From SCUB01 sp041918675 (GTDB lineage: Bacteria > Pseudomonadota > Alphaproteobacteria > Rhizobiales > Xanthobacteraceae), in contig JAYRVF010000009.1 in assembly GCA_041918675.1 (NCBI GenBank), positions 111,622-175,621 on the forward strand: a DNA stretch of 64,000 nucleotides, in the 5' to 3' direction. The translations under genes and the position numbers were made by a program. The notes under the pieces are model-generated. The model saw only the letters and a list, made by a program, of their open reading frames with translations. It had not been told where the DNA came from and did not search any database. Below, piece by piece: positions 52,646-62,437 of this stretch (positions are counted from its first letter, which is position 1; each line of letters opens with the position of its first letter).

Positions 52646-53101
52646 ATGAACCGGGCCATGCGCTCCGCGATTTTGATCATCGTCGCGCTTCTTGCGTTGG
52701 GCGCTTCCGCCCGCGCGGATTATCGCATCACACGCGATCACGGCGGCTATGTCGAGGAATACAAGGCGCGCTACGCGCGGCTGCGCGATCGCGGCGAACG
52801 CGTCGTCATCGACGGCATCTGCAATTCCGCCTGCACGCTGGTGCTCGGCATCGTGCCGCCGAACCGGGTCTGCGTCACGCCGCGCGCGAGCCTCGGCTTC
52901 CATCAGGCCTATTACGACAAGGCCTATACCTTCGGCATCAAGGTCACCAGCTCGGCCGGGACCACGGACCTGATGTCGTATTACCCCAAGGCGGTGAAAG
53001 ACTGGCTGCGCGCCAATGGCGGCCTGACCACCGAGATGAAGAAGATCCGCAACGGCGCCGATCTGTGGAAGATCGTCGATCCGTGCCCGGACGAATTCTA
53101 A
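52646..53101 (+). CDS. Secreted ClpP-like (COG3904-type) conserved protein
   Basis: 151 residues. N-terminal signal peptide (MRSAILIIVALLALGASARA), so periplasmic. The mature part has VVIDGICNSACTLVLGIVPP, the G-x-C-x-S-A-C motif with the putative nucleophile Ser seen in periplasmic ClpP/SppA-like proteins, followed by ASLGFHQAYY with a possible catalytic His. Cysteines near the motif and at VCV and PCPDEF may form disulphides. Proteolytic activity is inference. It stands alone between tRNA-Arg and a DMT transporter. Confidence 0.65.
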   Translation: MNRAMRSAILIIVALLALGASARADYRITRDHGGYVEEYKARYARLRDRGERVVIDGICNSACTLVLGIVPPNRVCVTPRASLGFHQAYYDKAYTFGIKVTSSAGTTDLMSYYPKAVKDWLRANGGLTTEMKKIRNGADLWKIVDPCPDEF

Positions 53102-53277
53102 AACTCCGATCTTCCTGATCGTCGCCGGCGCCACGTTCGCCGATGCGAGGTTAACCGGCACCATGTTCGCCAGCGTTGCGTGTGGCGGCCCGTTTCGCGC
53201 GCGGCCGGCGATCGGCGTCGGCGCGACGCGAAATTGCCGATTGCCAAGCCCGAGGCGCCAAGGCATCAGTCGCGTCC

Positions 53278-54156
53278 ATGTCTGCCCCCACGGATTCGCT
53301 CCTCGCGCGCCTTGCCCCGTTCGTGTTCGTCGTGCTGTGGAGCACGGGCTTCATCGGCGCGAAATACGGCCTGCCATACGCCGAGCCGCTGACCTTTCTC
53401 GGCCTGCGCATGCTTCTGGTGGTGCCGATCATGATCGCGATCGCGCTCGCGAGCGGGATGGCGATGATCGGTCCGCGCGACCTGCTGCATAGCGCCGTCG
53501 CCGGTATTCTCGTTCACGGATTTTATCTCGGCGGCGTGTTCGTATCGATCAGCCTGGGCATTCCGGCGGGACTGTCGGCGCTGCTCCCCGGCCTGCAACC
53601 GATCCTGACCGCGACGATCGCCAACCGGTGGCTCGGCGAACGCGTCAGCGCGGTGCAATGGGCGGGCCTCGCGCTCGGTCTGATCGGGGTCGCGCTCGTG
53701 CTGCACAACCGGCCGATGTCGGGGCAGGTGAGTTGGGGCTGGCTCGCCTCGTTCGTCGCGCTGCTCGGGATCACGGTGGGCTCGCTCTATCAGAAAAGAT
53801 ATTGCGGCCGCATCGACTGGCGGGTCGGCAACATATTCCAATACGCGGCGGCCGGGCTGGTCTACGGCGTCGCCGCCTATCTGTTCGAGACGCGGGCGAT
53901 CCAATGGACGCCCACCTTCGTGCTGGCGGTGACCTATCTGACGCTGGTGCTGTCGGTCGGGACGGTCGCGCTGCTGTATTGGCTGATCCGTCGTTCCGCG
54001 GCGACCGAGGTCGCGAGCCTGTTCTACCTCGTGCCGGCGGTCACGGCGATCCTGGCCTTCCTGCTGTTCGGCGAGAAACTCGATGCCCTCTCGATCCTGG
54101 GCATGATCGGATGCGCGGCCGGCGTGTTCCTCGTCAACTGGAAGCGCGCGACCTGA
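53278..54156 (+). CDS. EamA/DMT-superfamily transporter
   Basis: 292 residues from ATG 53278; the frame is open further upstream. Ten predicted transmembrane helices in two EamA repeats: FVFVVLWSTGFIGAKYGLPY with the family WSTGF motif opens the first, and GWLASFVALLGITVGSLYQK the second. PVVTAILAFLLFGEKL-type VPAVTAILAFLLFGEKLDAL near the end is also typical. Drug/metabolite exporter of unknown substrate in the inner membrane. Confidence 0.9.
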   Translation: MSAPTDSLLARLAPFVFVVLWSTGFIGAKYGLPYAEPLTFLGLRMLLVVPIMIAIALASGMAMIGPRDLLHSAVAGILVHGFYLGGVFVSISLGIPAGLSALLPGLQPILTATIANRWLGERVSAVQWAGLALGLIGVALVLHNRPMSGQVSWGWLASFVALLGITVGSLYQKRYCGRIDWRVGNIFQYAAAGLVYGVAAYLFETRAIQWTPTFVLAVTYLTLVLSVGTVALLYWLIRRSAATEVASLFYLVPAVTAILAFLLFGEKLDALSILGMIGCAAGVFLVNWKRAT

Positions 54157-54407
54157 TCGCGCCGGCGCGCGAGCGGCTGCGCGGGTCGGCTCACGGCGAA
54201 TTGTACCAAAGCATTAGCCATTCTCGCGGCGATTTGGCCCCTCCGCGCGCATTGCCCGGATTTCGCCACGTCGTCGCCCAACCCCCGCCCGGACCGCCTG
54301 CGATCTCCACGCCACTCCTCGCGAGGTGAACCTGAACGCGCTTCGAAGCGACGAAGTTCAGACACCATTGAGGACGAAGAAAAGCCGCTCCTCCCGCGTC
54401 GCCGGAA

Positions 54408-54422
54408 TTAACGCTTGGTTAA
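54408..54422 (+). promoter_or_regulatory. CtrA binding site, perfect TTAA-N7-TTAA
   Basis: TTAACGCTTGGTTAA lies 44 bp before the ATG of the hypothetical gene. It matches the CtrA consensus exactly. The rest of 54157-54407 contains no gene. Confidence 0.55.
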
Positions 54423-54465
54423 GGCGCGTGTGAGAAATGGCGGGCAAAGAACAGGAATGGAATTT

Positions 54466-55065
54466 ATGCACTTCACCGTTGAATCCGCCCACCAGACCTC
54501 CGTCACCGATCTCTTCGAGACCATCGCAATCTCCCCCATCGCCACTCAGATCGACGCGGTGCTCGTTCTCGGGCGGGTGCGCGACGGCGTCATCACCGGC
54601 GAGGGCCCGACCACGGCCGGTCGCGTCCATTATTCGCGTTCGCTCGACCGGTTCGACGCCGAACTCTGCGCCCGCATCCTTGGCGCGCCGGGGATCGACA
54701 CGAGCCCGGTGAGCCGCGCCGAGGCCGAAACGCTGTTCCAGATCGACGAAGCCGCGACCGAGCGCTCCGACGGCGGCCTGTTCGACGACATTTTCGCCCG
54801 GGCGATCGTTCACCACGCGACCGCCGCCTCGGGCCTGCCGGTGCCGCCGCGCGCGATCGCGCTGTCGCCGAAGACCCCGATTTCGAGCTGGGCGCCGACC
54901 CAGGCCGTCGGCGTCAACACCGAGGTGCTCGAATGGATTTCGGGCCAGATGCGCGGCCGGCGCCGCGCCAACGGCGCGCTCGTCGCGGTCCTTTCCATGC
55001 TGATCGGCGCGGCCACGATGCCGCTTGCCCAGAGCCTGCCGAACATCATCGACCTGGGCATGTAG
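54466..55065 (+). CDS. Conserved hypothetical protein, possibly CtrA-controlled
   Basis: 199 residues from ATG 54466 with aggaatgga upstream; ATG 54457 is nearly as good. It begins MHFTVESAHQTSVTDLFETI. No known catalytic motif. The last 40 residues hold one hydrophobic helix (NGALVAVLSMLIGAATMPLA) followed by a short polar end, so it may be tail-anchored in the inner membrane with a cytosolic N-terminal domain. The CtrA box upstream suggests cell-cycle-linked expression (inference). A terminator follows. Confidence 0.6.
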   Translation: MHFTVESAHQTSVTDLFETIAISPIATQIDAVLVLGRVRDGVITGEGPTTAGRVHYSRSLDRFDAELCARILGAPGIDTSPVSRAEAETLFQIDEAATERSDGGLFDDIFARAIVHHATAASGLPVPPRAIALSPKTPISSWAPTQAVGVNTEVLEWISGQMRGRRRANGALVAVLSMLIGAATMPLAQSLPNIIDLGM

Positions 55066-55090
55066 GCCGTCCCGCGAATTGGCGAAGATC

Positions 55091-55123
55091 AAGGGCGCGG
55101 CTCCCGCCGTGCCCTTCTTTTTT
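55091..55123 (+). terminator. Rho-independent terminator after the hypothetical gene
   Basis: Stem AAGGGCGCGGC / GCCGTGCCCTT (one G-T pair) with a TCCC loop and a run of six Ts, 25 bp after the stop. It isolates the upstream gene from pccA. Confidence 0.85.
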
Positions 55124-55291
55124 GGATCGTTCAAAACTCCGAAATCGGTTGCCCGGCCAAGCTCTTGACCTGAGACAAAACGGGCGGGGCCGCCCCGCGA
55201 TGCGCCTTGCGTCGCGATTGACTTTTGCGCTCCAAATCCGCAAACGCATTGGGACGCCCACGCACGCCCACACGCAACCCCGAAGCCACCC

Positions 55292-57307
<2,016 letters not shown>

Positions 57308-57321
57308 GCTAGGGCACGTAC

Positions 57322-58338
57322 TCAAGTGCCTTCATCGATGTCCGCGTCGCCGCGATACCGAACCTCTTTGCTCGACCGTCGCGTCTCCCCGCGCATCAAT
57401 TGCGCGCGCAGTTCCGACGGCGTCATGAGGTAGCGTCGTTTGAAACGTCGATTGAAGTACGAAAGGTCACCAAATCCCGCGTCCATCGCGATCTCGGTGA
57501 TAGACCTGATCGCGTAGCGGGGGCTCGCGAGCATGCCGCGAGCCATGTCGAGCCGTCGTTCCACGACAAACTCCGAAAACGTCGTGCCCGCCTCTTCGAA
57601 CAGCATCTGGACATAGCGCGGGGAGATGCCCTGACGCATGGCGACCTGCTCAACGTTGAGCCGGGTATTTTCAATCAGGTCGGCCTTGATCGCTTCCAGA
57701 CGAGCGGCGCGAACGCCTCGTCGGCTGGCGAGTTCCCGGCACTCGGGCGTCGCGCCAATCGCAAGAGCGATCAGATCGTAGATGTGCGTCGCCGAAAGCC
57801 GGCCCAGATGAGGGTCGGCAATGCGCTGGGGCAAGGCCGCGAGATAGGCACGCAACAGACGGAGCGCCTCGACATCACGCGGAATGCGTCGTCCGGCGGC
57901 GACCTCTACTTTCGCCAGCGCTCCGAGCGCGGCGAAAGGCACGCGCACGGAAAGATACGTGGCGTCGACGAATTGCGCGACCGCGGGTTCGCGGTAGACA
58001 AGCAGAACTCCGTCCCCGTGCTGGGCCGTCTCTTCTCGCCCGCATTGGCTGAGAGCCAAATGGCCGCCTGTCTTCATCATCAGGCAGACCGTATCGTCGC
58101 CGTCGGAGAGCATTTGCATCGGTCGCGTCAAGCGGGCCGTCAACGGCGACAGCATCTTGGCGCGGCGCATGCCCGGCGCGTCGTGGACCGTCATCTCGAT
58201 CGGCTGTTCGGGATGTACGTCGATATCCAGGCGAATGGCCCGCTCGAATAGATCGCGGAGCGCGGGCAGCCTTTGTCGCGGAGAGAGCGCCCCCGTGGAG
58301 AAGTGCATGGAAGTCCAGTCGCGCCGGTCGAACTCCAT
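57322..58338 (-). CDS. AraC-family transcriptional regulator
   Basis: 338 residues from ATG 58338, chosen because GGGGGTGG lies just upstream; ATG 58356 is the alternative. The N-terminal half is an AraC-ligand-binding-2-like domain (residues 20-190). The C-terminal DNA-binding domain has two helix-turn-helix units: NVEQVAMRQGISPRYVQMLF and SITEIAMDAGFGDLSYFNRR, the latter with the family signature GFGDLSYFNRRFKRRYLMTP. Transcribed divergently from the cupin gene; the 172-bp gap probably contains its operator. Confidence 0.9.
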   Translation of the reverse strand: MEFDRRDWTSMHFSTGALSPRQRLPALRDLFERAIRLDIDVHPEQPIEMTVHDAPGMRRAKMLSPLTARLTRPMQMLSDGDDTVCLMMKTGGHLALSQCGREETAQHGDGVLLVYREPAVAQFVDATYLSVRVPFAALGALAKVEVAAGRRIPRDVEALRLLRAYLAALPQRIADPHLGRLSATHIYDLIALAIGATPECRELASRRGVRAARLEAIKADLIENTRLNVEQVAMRQGISPRYVQMLFEEAGTTFSEFVVERRLDMARGMLASPRYAIRSITEIAMDAGFGDLSYFNRRFKRRYLMTPSELRAQLMRGETRRSSKEVRYRGDADIDEGT

Positions 58339-58510
58339 TGCCACCCCCGGCTCCATGCCATCTTGGCGAATAGTAGACGAGGCAAAGGTGATGTCCAGCA
58401 GCCAGCCCGGCCGGCCTCTGTTCGTTCGCGGCCTATCCGGGCTTCGCGTCAGTCCAAGACGGAGCTGATCAAGCCGAAAATAATGCGCGGATCAGACCGA
58501 GGAGACGACG

Positions 58511-58927
58511 ATGCTCAAACTGATCTCAGGAATTTCCGCGGCGGTGGTGCTGGCGGTAGCCGTGCCCGCCGCGGCGCAGCAGAATCTGCCGACATTCACC
58601 GCGCAAACCCAGAATATCAAGCGCATTCCCCTGCAGCGTTTCGAAGTTCCCGGCACCGCCTACGAGACCATCATCGGCATAGCCGAGATCGCGCCGAATG
58701 TCGCGATTGGGCGCCATACCCATCCGGGGCCGGAATCGGGCTACGTGATGGAAGGCAGCTTCGAATTGCTGATCGACGGCCAGCCGGCCAGAATGCTCAA
58801 GGGCGGCGATTCCTACGCGGTGCCGCCACGCGTCGTTCACGACGCGAAAACCGGCCCCGAGGGTGCGAAGGTCATCGCCACCTATGTCGTCGAAAAAGGA
58901 CAGCCGCTGGCAACTCCGTCGAAATGA
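58511..58927 (+). CDS. Secreted cupin-domain protein
   Basis: 138 residues with a gaggag ribosome binding site. The signal peptide is MLKLISGISAAVVLAVAVPA followed by AAQ. The double-stranded beta-helix shows the metal-binding His69, His71 and Glu75 (GRHTHPGPESGYVMEG) and the second motif PPRVVHDAKTGPEG. Periplasmic; small cupins of this type include binding proteins and dioxygenase-like enzymes, so no substrate is assigned. Likely controlled by the divergent AraC regulator. Confidence 0.85.
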   Translation: MLKLISGISAAVVLAVAVPAAAQQNLPTFTAQTQNIKRIPLQRFEVPGTAYETIIGIAEIAPNVAIGRHTHPGPESGYVMEGSFELLIDGQPARMLKGGDSYAVPPRVVHDAKTGPEGAKVIATYVVEKGQPLATPSK

Positions 58928-59031
58928 CGGCGCGCGAGCTGTGACAGAAGCTATTTGCTCAGGGCCGGCGAGCGAGAGTCACAATAAGGAGTCGCCGGGC
59001 TTGTCGGTCTCGACCGCGCTGGATCGCGTTC

Positions 59032-59062
59032 ATGATATTGGATCGATTCGATCCAATATCAT
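59032..59062. repeat. Perfect 31-bp palindrome (15-bp arms, 1-bp centre)
   Basis: ATGATATTGGATCGA, T, TCGATCCAATATCAT. It sits 6 bp beyond the 3' end of lipB and about 100 bp after the cupin gene, with no T tract on either side. It includes ATTGGATC...GATCCAAT halves, reminiscent of GntR/FCD-type operators such as the VanR site. Operator or bidirectional hairpin are both possible. Confidence 0.75.
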
Positions 59063-59068
59063 CGGCAT

Positions 59069-59758
59069 CTAGCCGAAAACCTCCGCGAACGCCGCATTCA
59101 GCGCGTCGTCGACATCGTCCATCGTGGCCGCGCGTCCGAGATCGGCAAGGCTGGTGACGCCGTAGCGCGCCTCGGCGATGCCGCAGGGCACGATGCCGGA
59201 GAAATGCGCGAGCTCCGGCGCGACATTGATGGCGATGCCGTGCAGCGTCACCCAGCGCTTGATGCGCACGCCGATAGCCGCGATCTTGTCCTCGTGGCCG
59301 TCGCCCTTGTCGGGCCGGCGCACCCAGACGCCGACGCGGTCCGCGCGCGTCTCGCCGGCGACGCCGAAGCGCTCGAGCGCGCGGATGATCCATTCCTCCA
59401 GGCTCGCGACATAGGCGCGAACGTCCGGTTTGCGCCGGCGCAGGTCGAGCATCACATAGGCGACCCGCTGCCCCGGCCCGTGATAGGTGAGCTGCCCGCC
59501 GCGGCCGGTCTGGAACACCGGGAAGCGCGCCTCGATCAGGTCGCCGGCGCGGGCGCTGGTGCCCGAGGTGTAGAGCGGCGGATGTTCCAGCAGCCAGACG
59601 AGCTCGCTCGCGCGACCTTCGGCGATGGCGGCGACCCGCGTCTCCATTTCCGCGACCGCGTCCGGATAGGCGACGGGCACCGCGCTCCGACGCCATTCGA
59701 CCGCCCGGCGGGGCGAGGTGGCGGGGCGAGTGTCGGCGTTTTGGCCGGTGTTAACCAT
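59069..59758 (-). CDS. lipB: Octanoyl-[acyl-carrier-protein]-protein N-octanoyltransferase
   Basis: 229 residues from ATG 59758; an upstream in-frame ATG at 59890 overlaps the divergent gene. Transfers octanoyl groups from ACP to lipoyl domains, the first step of lipoate synthesis. The conserved core GRGGQLTYHGPGQRVAYVML and the catalytic pair Lys158 (EDKIAAIG) and Cys192 (SGIVPCGIAE) are present, with HGIAINV. It is transcribed divergently from a FliN-like gene. Confidence 0.95.
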   Translation of the reverse strand: MVNTGQNADTRPATSPRRAVEWRRSAVPVAYPDAVAEMETRVAAIAEGRASELVWLLEHPPLYTSGTSARAGDLIEARFPVFQTGRGGQLTYHGPGQRVAYVMLDLRRRKPDVRAYVASLEEWIIRALERFGVAGETRADRVGVWVRRPDKGDGHEDKIAAIGVRIKRWVTLHGIAINVAPELAHFSGIVPCGIAEARYGVTSLADLGRAATMDDVDDALNAAFAEVFG

Positions 59759-59765
59759 TGGGTAA
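59751..59765 (+). promoter_or_regulatory. Candidate CtrA-type site between lipB and the fliN-like gene
   Basis: TTAACCATTGGGTAA: the left half TTAACCAT is the extended CtrA half site, the right half GTAA has one mismatch. It overlaps the lipB start codon and lies 73 bp before the fliN-like start. Confidence 0.4.
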
Positions 59766-59837
59766 TCATACCGTGTTGACGTGGCCGGGTCAGCGTCCGT
59801 GACAAGCTTGCGGCGGACCGAGTCATGGAAGTCGGAA

Positions 59838-60080
59838 GTGGGCACGATCGACAAGATTGCCATCGAATTGACCGTGGTGCTCGGCAGCACCTCGATGCCG
59901 GTTCACCAGGTGCTGCGGCTCGGTCGCGGCGCCATCATCGAGCTTGATTCGACCGAACTGGACGAGGTGATCATCACCGCCAACAACCTGCCGGTCGCGC
60001 GGGGGGCGGTGGTCGTCAATGGCAACCGCATCGGCGTCGAGGTCAAGCATATGCTGCCGCGCGAGCGCGATCAGCATTAG
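59838..60080 (+). CDS. FliN-like flagellar motor switch protein (SpoA domain)
   Basis: 80 residues from GTG 59838, preceded by GGAAG; GTG 59781 would give 99 residues without a ribosome binding site. The SpoA/FliN core is clear: IAIELTVVLGSTSMPVHQVL, RLGRGAIIELDSTELDEVII, ANNLPVARGAVVVNGNRIGV. FliN forms the C-ring with FliM and FliG and is the docking site for export substrates. Alone here; other flagellar genes in the window lie at 34.2-36.3 kb. Confidence 0.8.
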   Translation: MGTIDKIAIELTVVLGSTSMPVHQVLRLGRGAIIELDSTELDEVIITANNLPVARGAVVVNGNRIGVEVKHMLPRERDQH

Positions 60081-60230
60081 CCGGCTAAGGCCCCACAGGG
60101 GGGGCCGGTCGCGGCTCCAGGATCATCGCAACACGGCCATTCGAGGCGGGTTCGGGCGGACCTGGTCGTTCCCCAAGCGCGGCTTCGAGGCGCGGCGACG
60201 CAGAGCGGCCTGGGGACCTCCGCCCATCAT

Positions 60231-60398
60231 CGCCAAGAGTTGGGCGCCAAGAGTTGGGCGCCAAGCGCTCATTCCCAGAGCGTCATCCCCAATGGACCAC
60301 TTCCAACGGACCGCCCCCAAGGGAGCGCTTCCAAGGGACGACTCCCAAGGGACGCTTCCAAAGAGCGGGCCACAACAGGCCGATCACCAAGAAGATCG
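60231..60398. repeat. 14-bp phased noncoding tandem array (12 units)
   Basis: Lined up in 14-bp rows, 60231-60398 places CCAA at positions 3-6 in nine of twelve rows; examples are CGCCAAGAGTTGGG (twice), CCCCAAGGGAGCGC, TTCCAAGGGACGAC and TCCCAAGGGACGCT. The middle rows (60315-60356) share CCAAGGGA. 14 is not a multiple of 3 and no gene fits. The flanks 60081-60230 and 60399-60466 show no array and no gene. Confidence 0.8.
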
Positions 60399-60466
60399 CC
60401 CGTGACCGGTCCCGCGCGGCGGGGAAGGGGGTGGCCCGAGCCCGTGGCCTACGCGGCTCGTCGAGG

Positions 60467-60618
60467 CGGCGCTTCGGGACGGGCGTCCAAGAGGGCCCTT
60501 CGGCATGGCCATCCAAGACCTTCGGCCCGGCCGATCAAGGCGGCGCTTCGGCATGACCATCCAAGACGTCGCTTCTGGACGGCCGTCCAAGACGGCCCTT
60601 GTCGCTCTGGACCCGATT
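60467..60618. repeat. 26-bp imperfect minisatellite (about 6 units)
   Basis: Units at 60467, 60493, 60519 (22 bp, shortened), 60541, 60567 and 60593, with consensus CGGCGCTTCGGCATGGCC plus ATCCAAGA. Not divisible by 3, so not coding. It contains the same CCAAG word as the 14-bp array and ends about 130 bp before tRNA-Leu. Confidence 0.8.
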
Positions 60619-60746
60619 TGTTACAGGAGCGCCGTTGCCAGGCGCATGATCCGGCGGGCCGAAACCGCTTCGCCGGGGAGATCATGCGCCTATTCGCTCG
60701 CGGCGGGCCAGGCGGCCCGGCGCGGCCCGCTGAGCGGGCATTCCAT

Positions 60747-60831
60747 GCGGCCGTGGCGGAATTGGTAGACGCGCTAGCTTGAGGTGCTAGTGGGGCAACT
60801 CGTGGAGGTTCGAGTCCTCTCGGCCGCACCA
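60747..60831 (+). tRNA. tRNA-Leu (anticodon GAG)
   Basis: 85 nt with encoded CCA. Acceptor GCGGCCG / CGGCCGC, class II with a long variable arm (TGGGGCAACTCGT region), anticodon stem CTAGC / GCTAG around the loop TTGAGGT (anticodon GAG), T arm GGAGG-TTCGAGT-CCTCT. All arms pair. Accessory-looking genes begin right after its 3' end. Confidence 0.96.
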
Positions 60832-60954
60832 TCCAAAAAATAAGTATTTGTTTTTGCTGTGCTTTTTGTCATGTGGCCCACACCTTTTGACAAGGTGCGG
60901 GAATAGAAGTTCGAAATTCGTTCTTTTCAGTCATCGGATCAGTCATCGGATCAG

Positions 60955-61233
60955 TCATCTGACTTGGCCAGTTTGCCGATCGCGGATTTGGCGAGCCTGG
61001 CGCGATCGGCCGCGCACTCCCGCTGGGCGGCCAGGAGGAGGGCGATCGGCGAACGGAGCGCTCGAGCCGCTTGCGTCGGGAGAGTTCCGTGAGAGCTTCA
61101 CGGCGGCGCCCCGTCGGTGGCCGCAGGCGGCATCGACACAGTGCGGGCAATTGATCTCGCGCCACGAATGATCGGCGAGACGCTTCCCGCCAGCGACCCT
61201 CACGCGCGCCGTCGGACAGCCGTTCGCCTTCAA
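60955..61233 (-). CDS. Possible small cysteine-containing hypothetical protein
   Basis: 92 residues if started at TTG 61231-61233; the frame is open a little further upstream. The first 45 residues have sensible codon use and a CPHC pair with a later Cys-Gly-His (SWREINCPHC, then CGHRRG), suggesting a metal-binding knuckle. The C-terminal half is low-complexity Arg/Pro/Ser. No family recognised and no ribosome binding site. A 12-bp repeat (AGTCATCGGATC, 2-3 copies, 60929-60960) follows its end. It may be a decayed gene. Confidence 0.3.
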   Translation of the reverse strand: MKANGCPTARVRVAGGKRLADHSWREINCPHCVDAACGHRRGAAVKLSRNSPDASGSSAPFADRPPPGRPAGVRGRSRQARQIRDRQTGQVR

Positions 61234-61320
61234 CCCGCGCGGGCACGCGGGCGCGGATGATGCGGTCGGCTGCCGGGAGCAGCGGAACAGGTTGACGTCC
61301 TTGCCTCGTCGCGCGCGGGA

Positions 61321-61824
61321 TTAGCCGACCGCGCGATCGCCGACGAAGCGCATGAAAGTCCGCCGTCCCGATCCGCCGAACAGAACGACCTCGTAGGCTT
61401 CCGGCGCGCCGCCTTCCATGCCGGGCGAGCCGACGGGCATTCCAGGCACCGCGAGACCGGCGGCGTCGGGCTTTTCCGCGAGGAAACGCTTGAGCGCACG
61501 CGCGGGAACGTGGCCTTCGACGACGATGCCGCCGATCACGGCGGTATGGCACGAGGCAAGCTCGTCCGGCACGCCGAAGCGGCGCTTGAGCGCGTCGAGC
61601 TCCCGTGTGTCCACGAGCTCCGTAACGAAACCCTCCCGCCGCAGATGCGCGGCCCACGCCGTGCAGCAGCCGCAATCGGGGTCTTTGTAGACAGTTATGG
61701 TGGGGAAGGACGCCGTCACCCGCGCGTCTCGCCGTGAAAGCACGAGTGCGCCAGCGGCGGCGAGACCGGTGGTGACAAGACCGGCGGCGACAAGGCCGCG
61801 CCGGGTCAATTTCGAATCGGTCAC
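61321..61824 (-). CDS. DUF411 (CopG-like) secreted metal-binding protein
   Basis: 167 residues from GTG 61824, preceded by a near-perfect GGGAGGT site; ATG 61848 is in frame but lacks one. Twin-arginine-like signal (TRRGLVAAGLVTTGLAAAGA). The mature domain opens with the DUF411 signature ITVYKDPDCGCCTAWAAHLR, a CxCC metal-binding motif, and continues with LASCHTAVIGGIVVEGHVPA. Family members are often found with copper resistance genes; no copper operon is seen here. Periplasmic. Confidence 0.88.
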   Translation of the reverse strand: MTDSKLTRRGLVAAGLVTTGLAAAGALVLSRRDARVTASFPTITVYKDPDCGCCTAWAAHLRREGFVTELVDTRELDALKRRFGVPDELASCHTAVIGGIVVEGHVPARALKRFLAEKPDAAGLAVPGMPVGSPGMEGGAPEAYEVVLFGGSGRRTFMRFVGDRAVG

Positions 61825-61915
61825 GGCGGACCTCCCAGCTTCATCCAACGTGTGGCCGAAAGACTACCAGCCTCGGCGCGGGCGGCCAAGGCGGGCTCCA
61901 CCCCTCCCGTTTGTG

Positions 61916-62194
61916 TCAGCACGCCCGTTTTTTTGTCGTCCTACATGAGCCGTCGCGGTTGTAGGACGTGCAATCGTAGCAATAGGTCGTCGAGGGGCTG
62001 ACGCGCGCGCTCTCGTCCTTGCCACCGGTGCAAACCTCGATTTCCGACCTTTCGAAGCGCTTACAGGTGCCGTTGGTGTTGTACTCCGCGCAAGTGGGCG
62101 CGCCATATTCGGTCCTGCATTCCGCGTGCGCGGACGCTGGCAATTGAATGATGACAAGAATGGACACGAACGCCGCGAGCAAAAAATGTCTCAT
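61916..62194 (-). CDS. Small secreted cysteine-rich protein, eight cysteines
   Basis: 92 residues from ATG 62194 with GGGAGG just upstream. Signal peptide MRHFLLAAFVSILVIIQLPA followed by SAHA. The mature protein of about 68 residues has eight cysteines, enough for four disulphides. Two halves look alike: CAEYNTNGTCKRF and CTSYNRDGSCRTT, suggesting internal duplication. No known family recognised. Codon use and the Asn/Thr/Tyr content differ from the neighbouring housekeeping genes, fitting an accessory gene. Role unknown. Confidence 0.7.
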   Translation of the reverse strand: MRHFLLAAFVSILVIIQLPASAHAECRTEYGAPTCAEYNTNGTCKRFERSEIEVCTGGKDESARVSPSTTYCYDCTSYNRDGSCRTTKKRAC

Positions 62195-62437
62195 GGATGC
62201 CTCCCAATAAATTAGATCGCGGAAGCCGTTCCGCCAAACAAGCAACTCGCGGCCACGCGGCTTTCCCGCGGCTTCGTAGAGGACCGGCCTGCATCCGAGC
62301 GGCGCGAAGTTCTTGGGCGGGGTTGCGACGTTCCCAGGCATGCGGCGCGGACCGCGACGGCGGTTAGCATCGGGGCGGGACAGCGTTCTCTGACTGTAAT
62401 TCGCCGCAGCGGGAAATGAAATGGATGATGCAGTCTA

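Noticed and set aside
60231..60618. CRISPR array
   Set aside because: Units of 14 and 26 bp are contiguous and degenerate, without unique spacers and without cas genes nearby.
60449..60832. Minus-strand frame starting MVRPRGLEPPRVAPLAPQAS
   Set aside because: Antisense of tRNA-Leu plus the 26-bp repeats; a known artefact.
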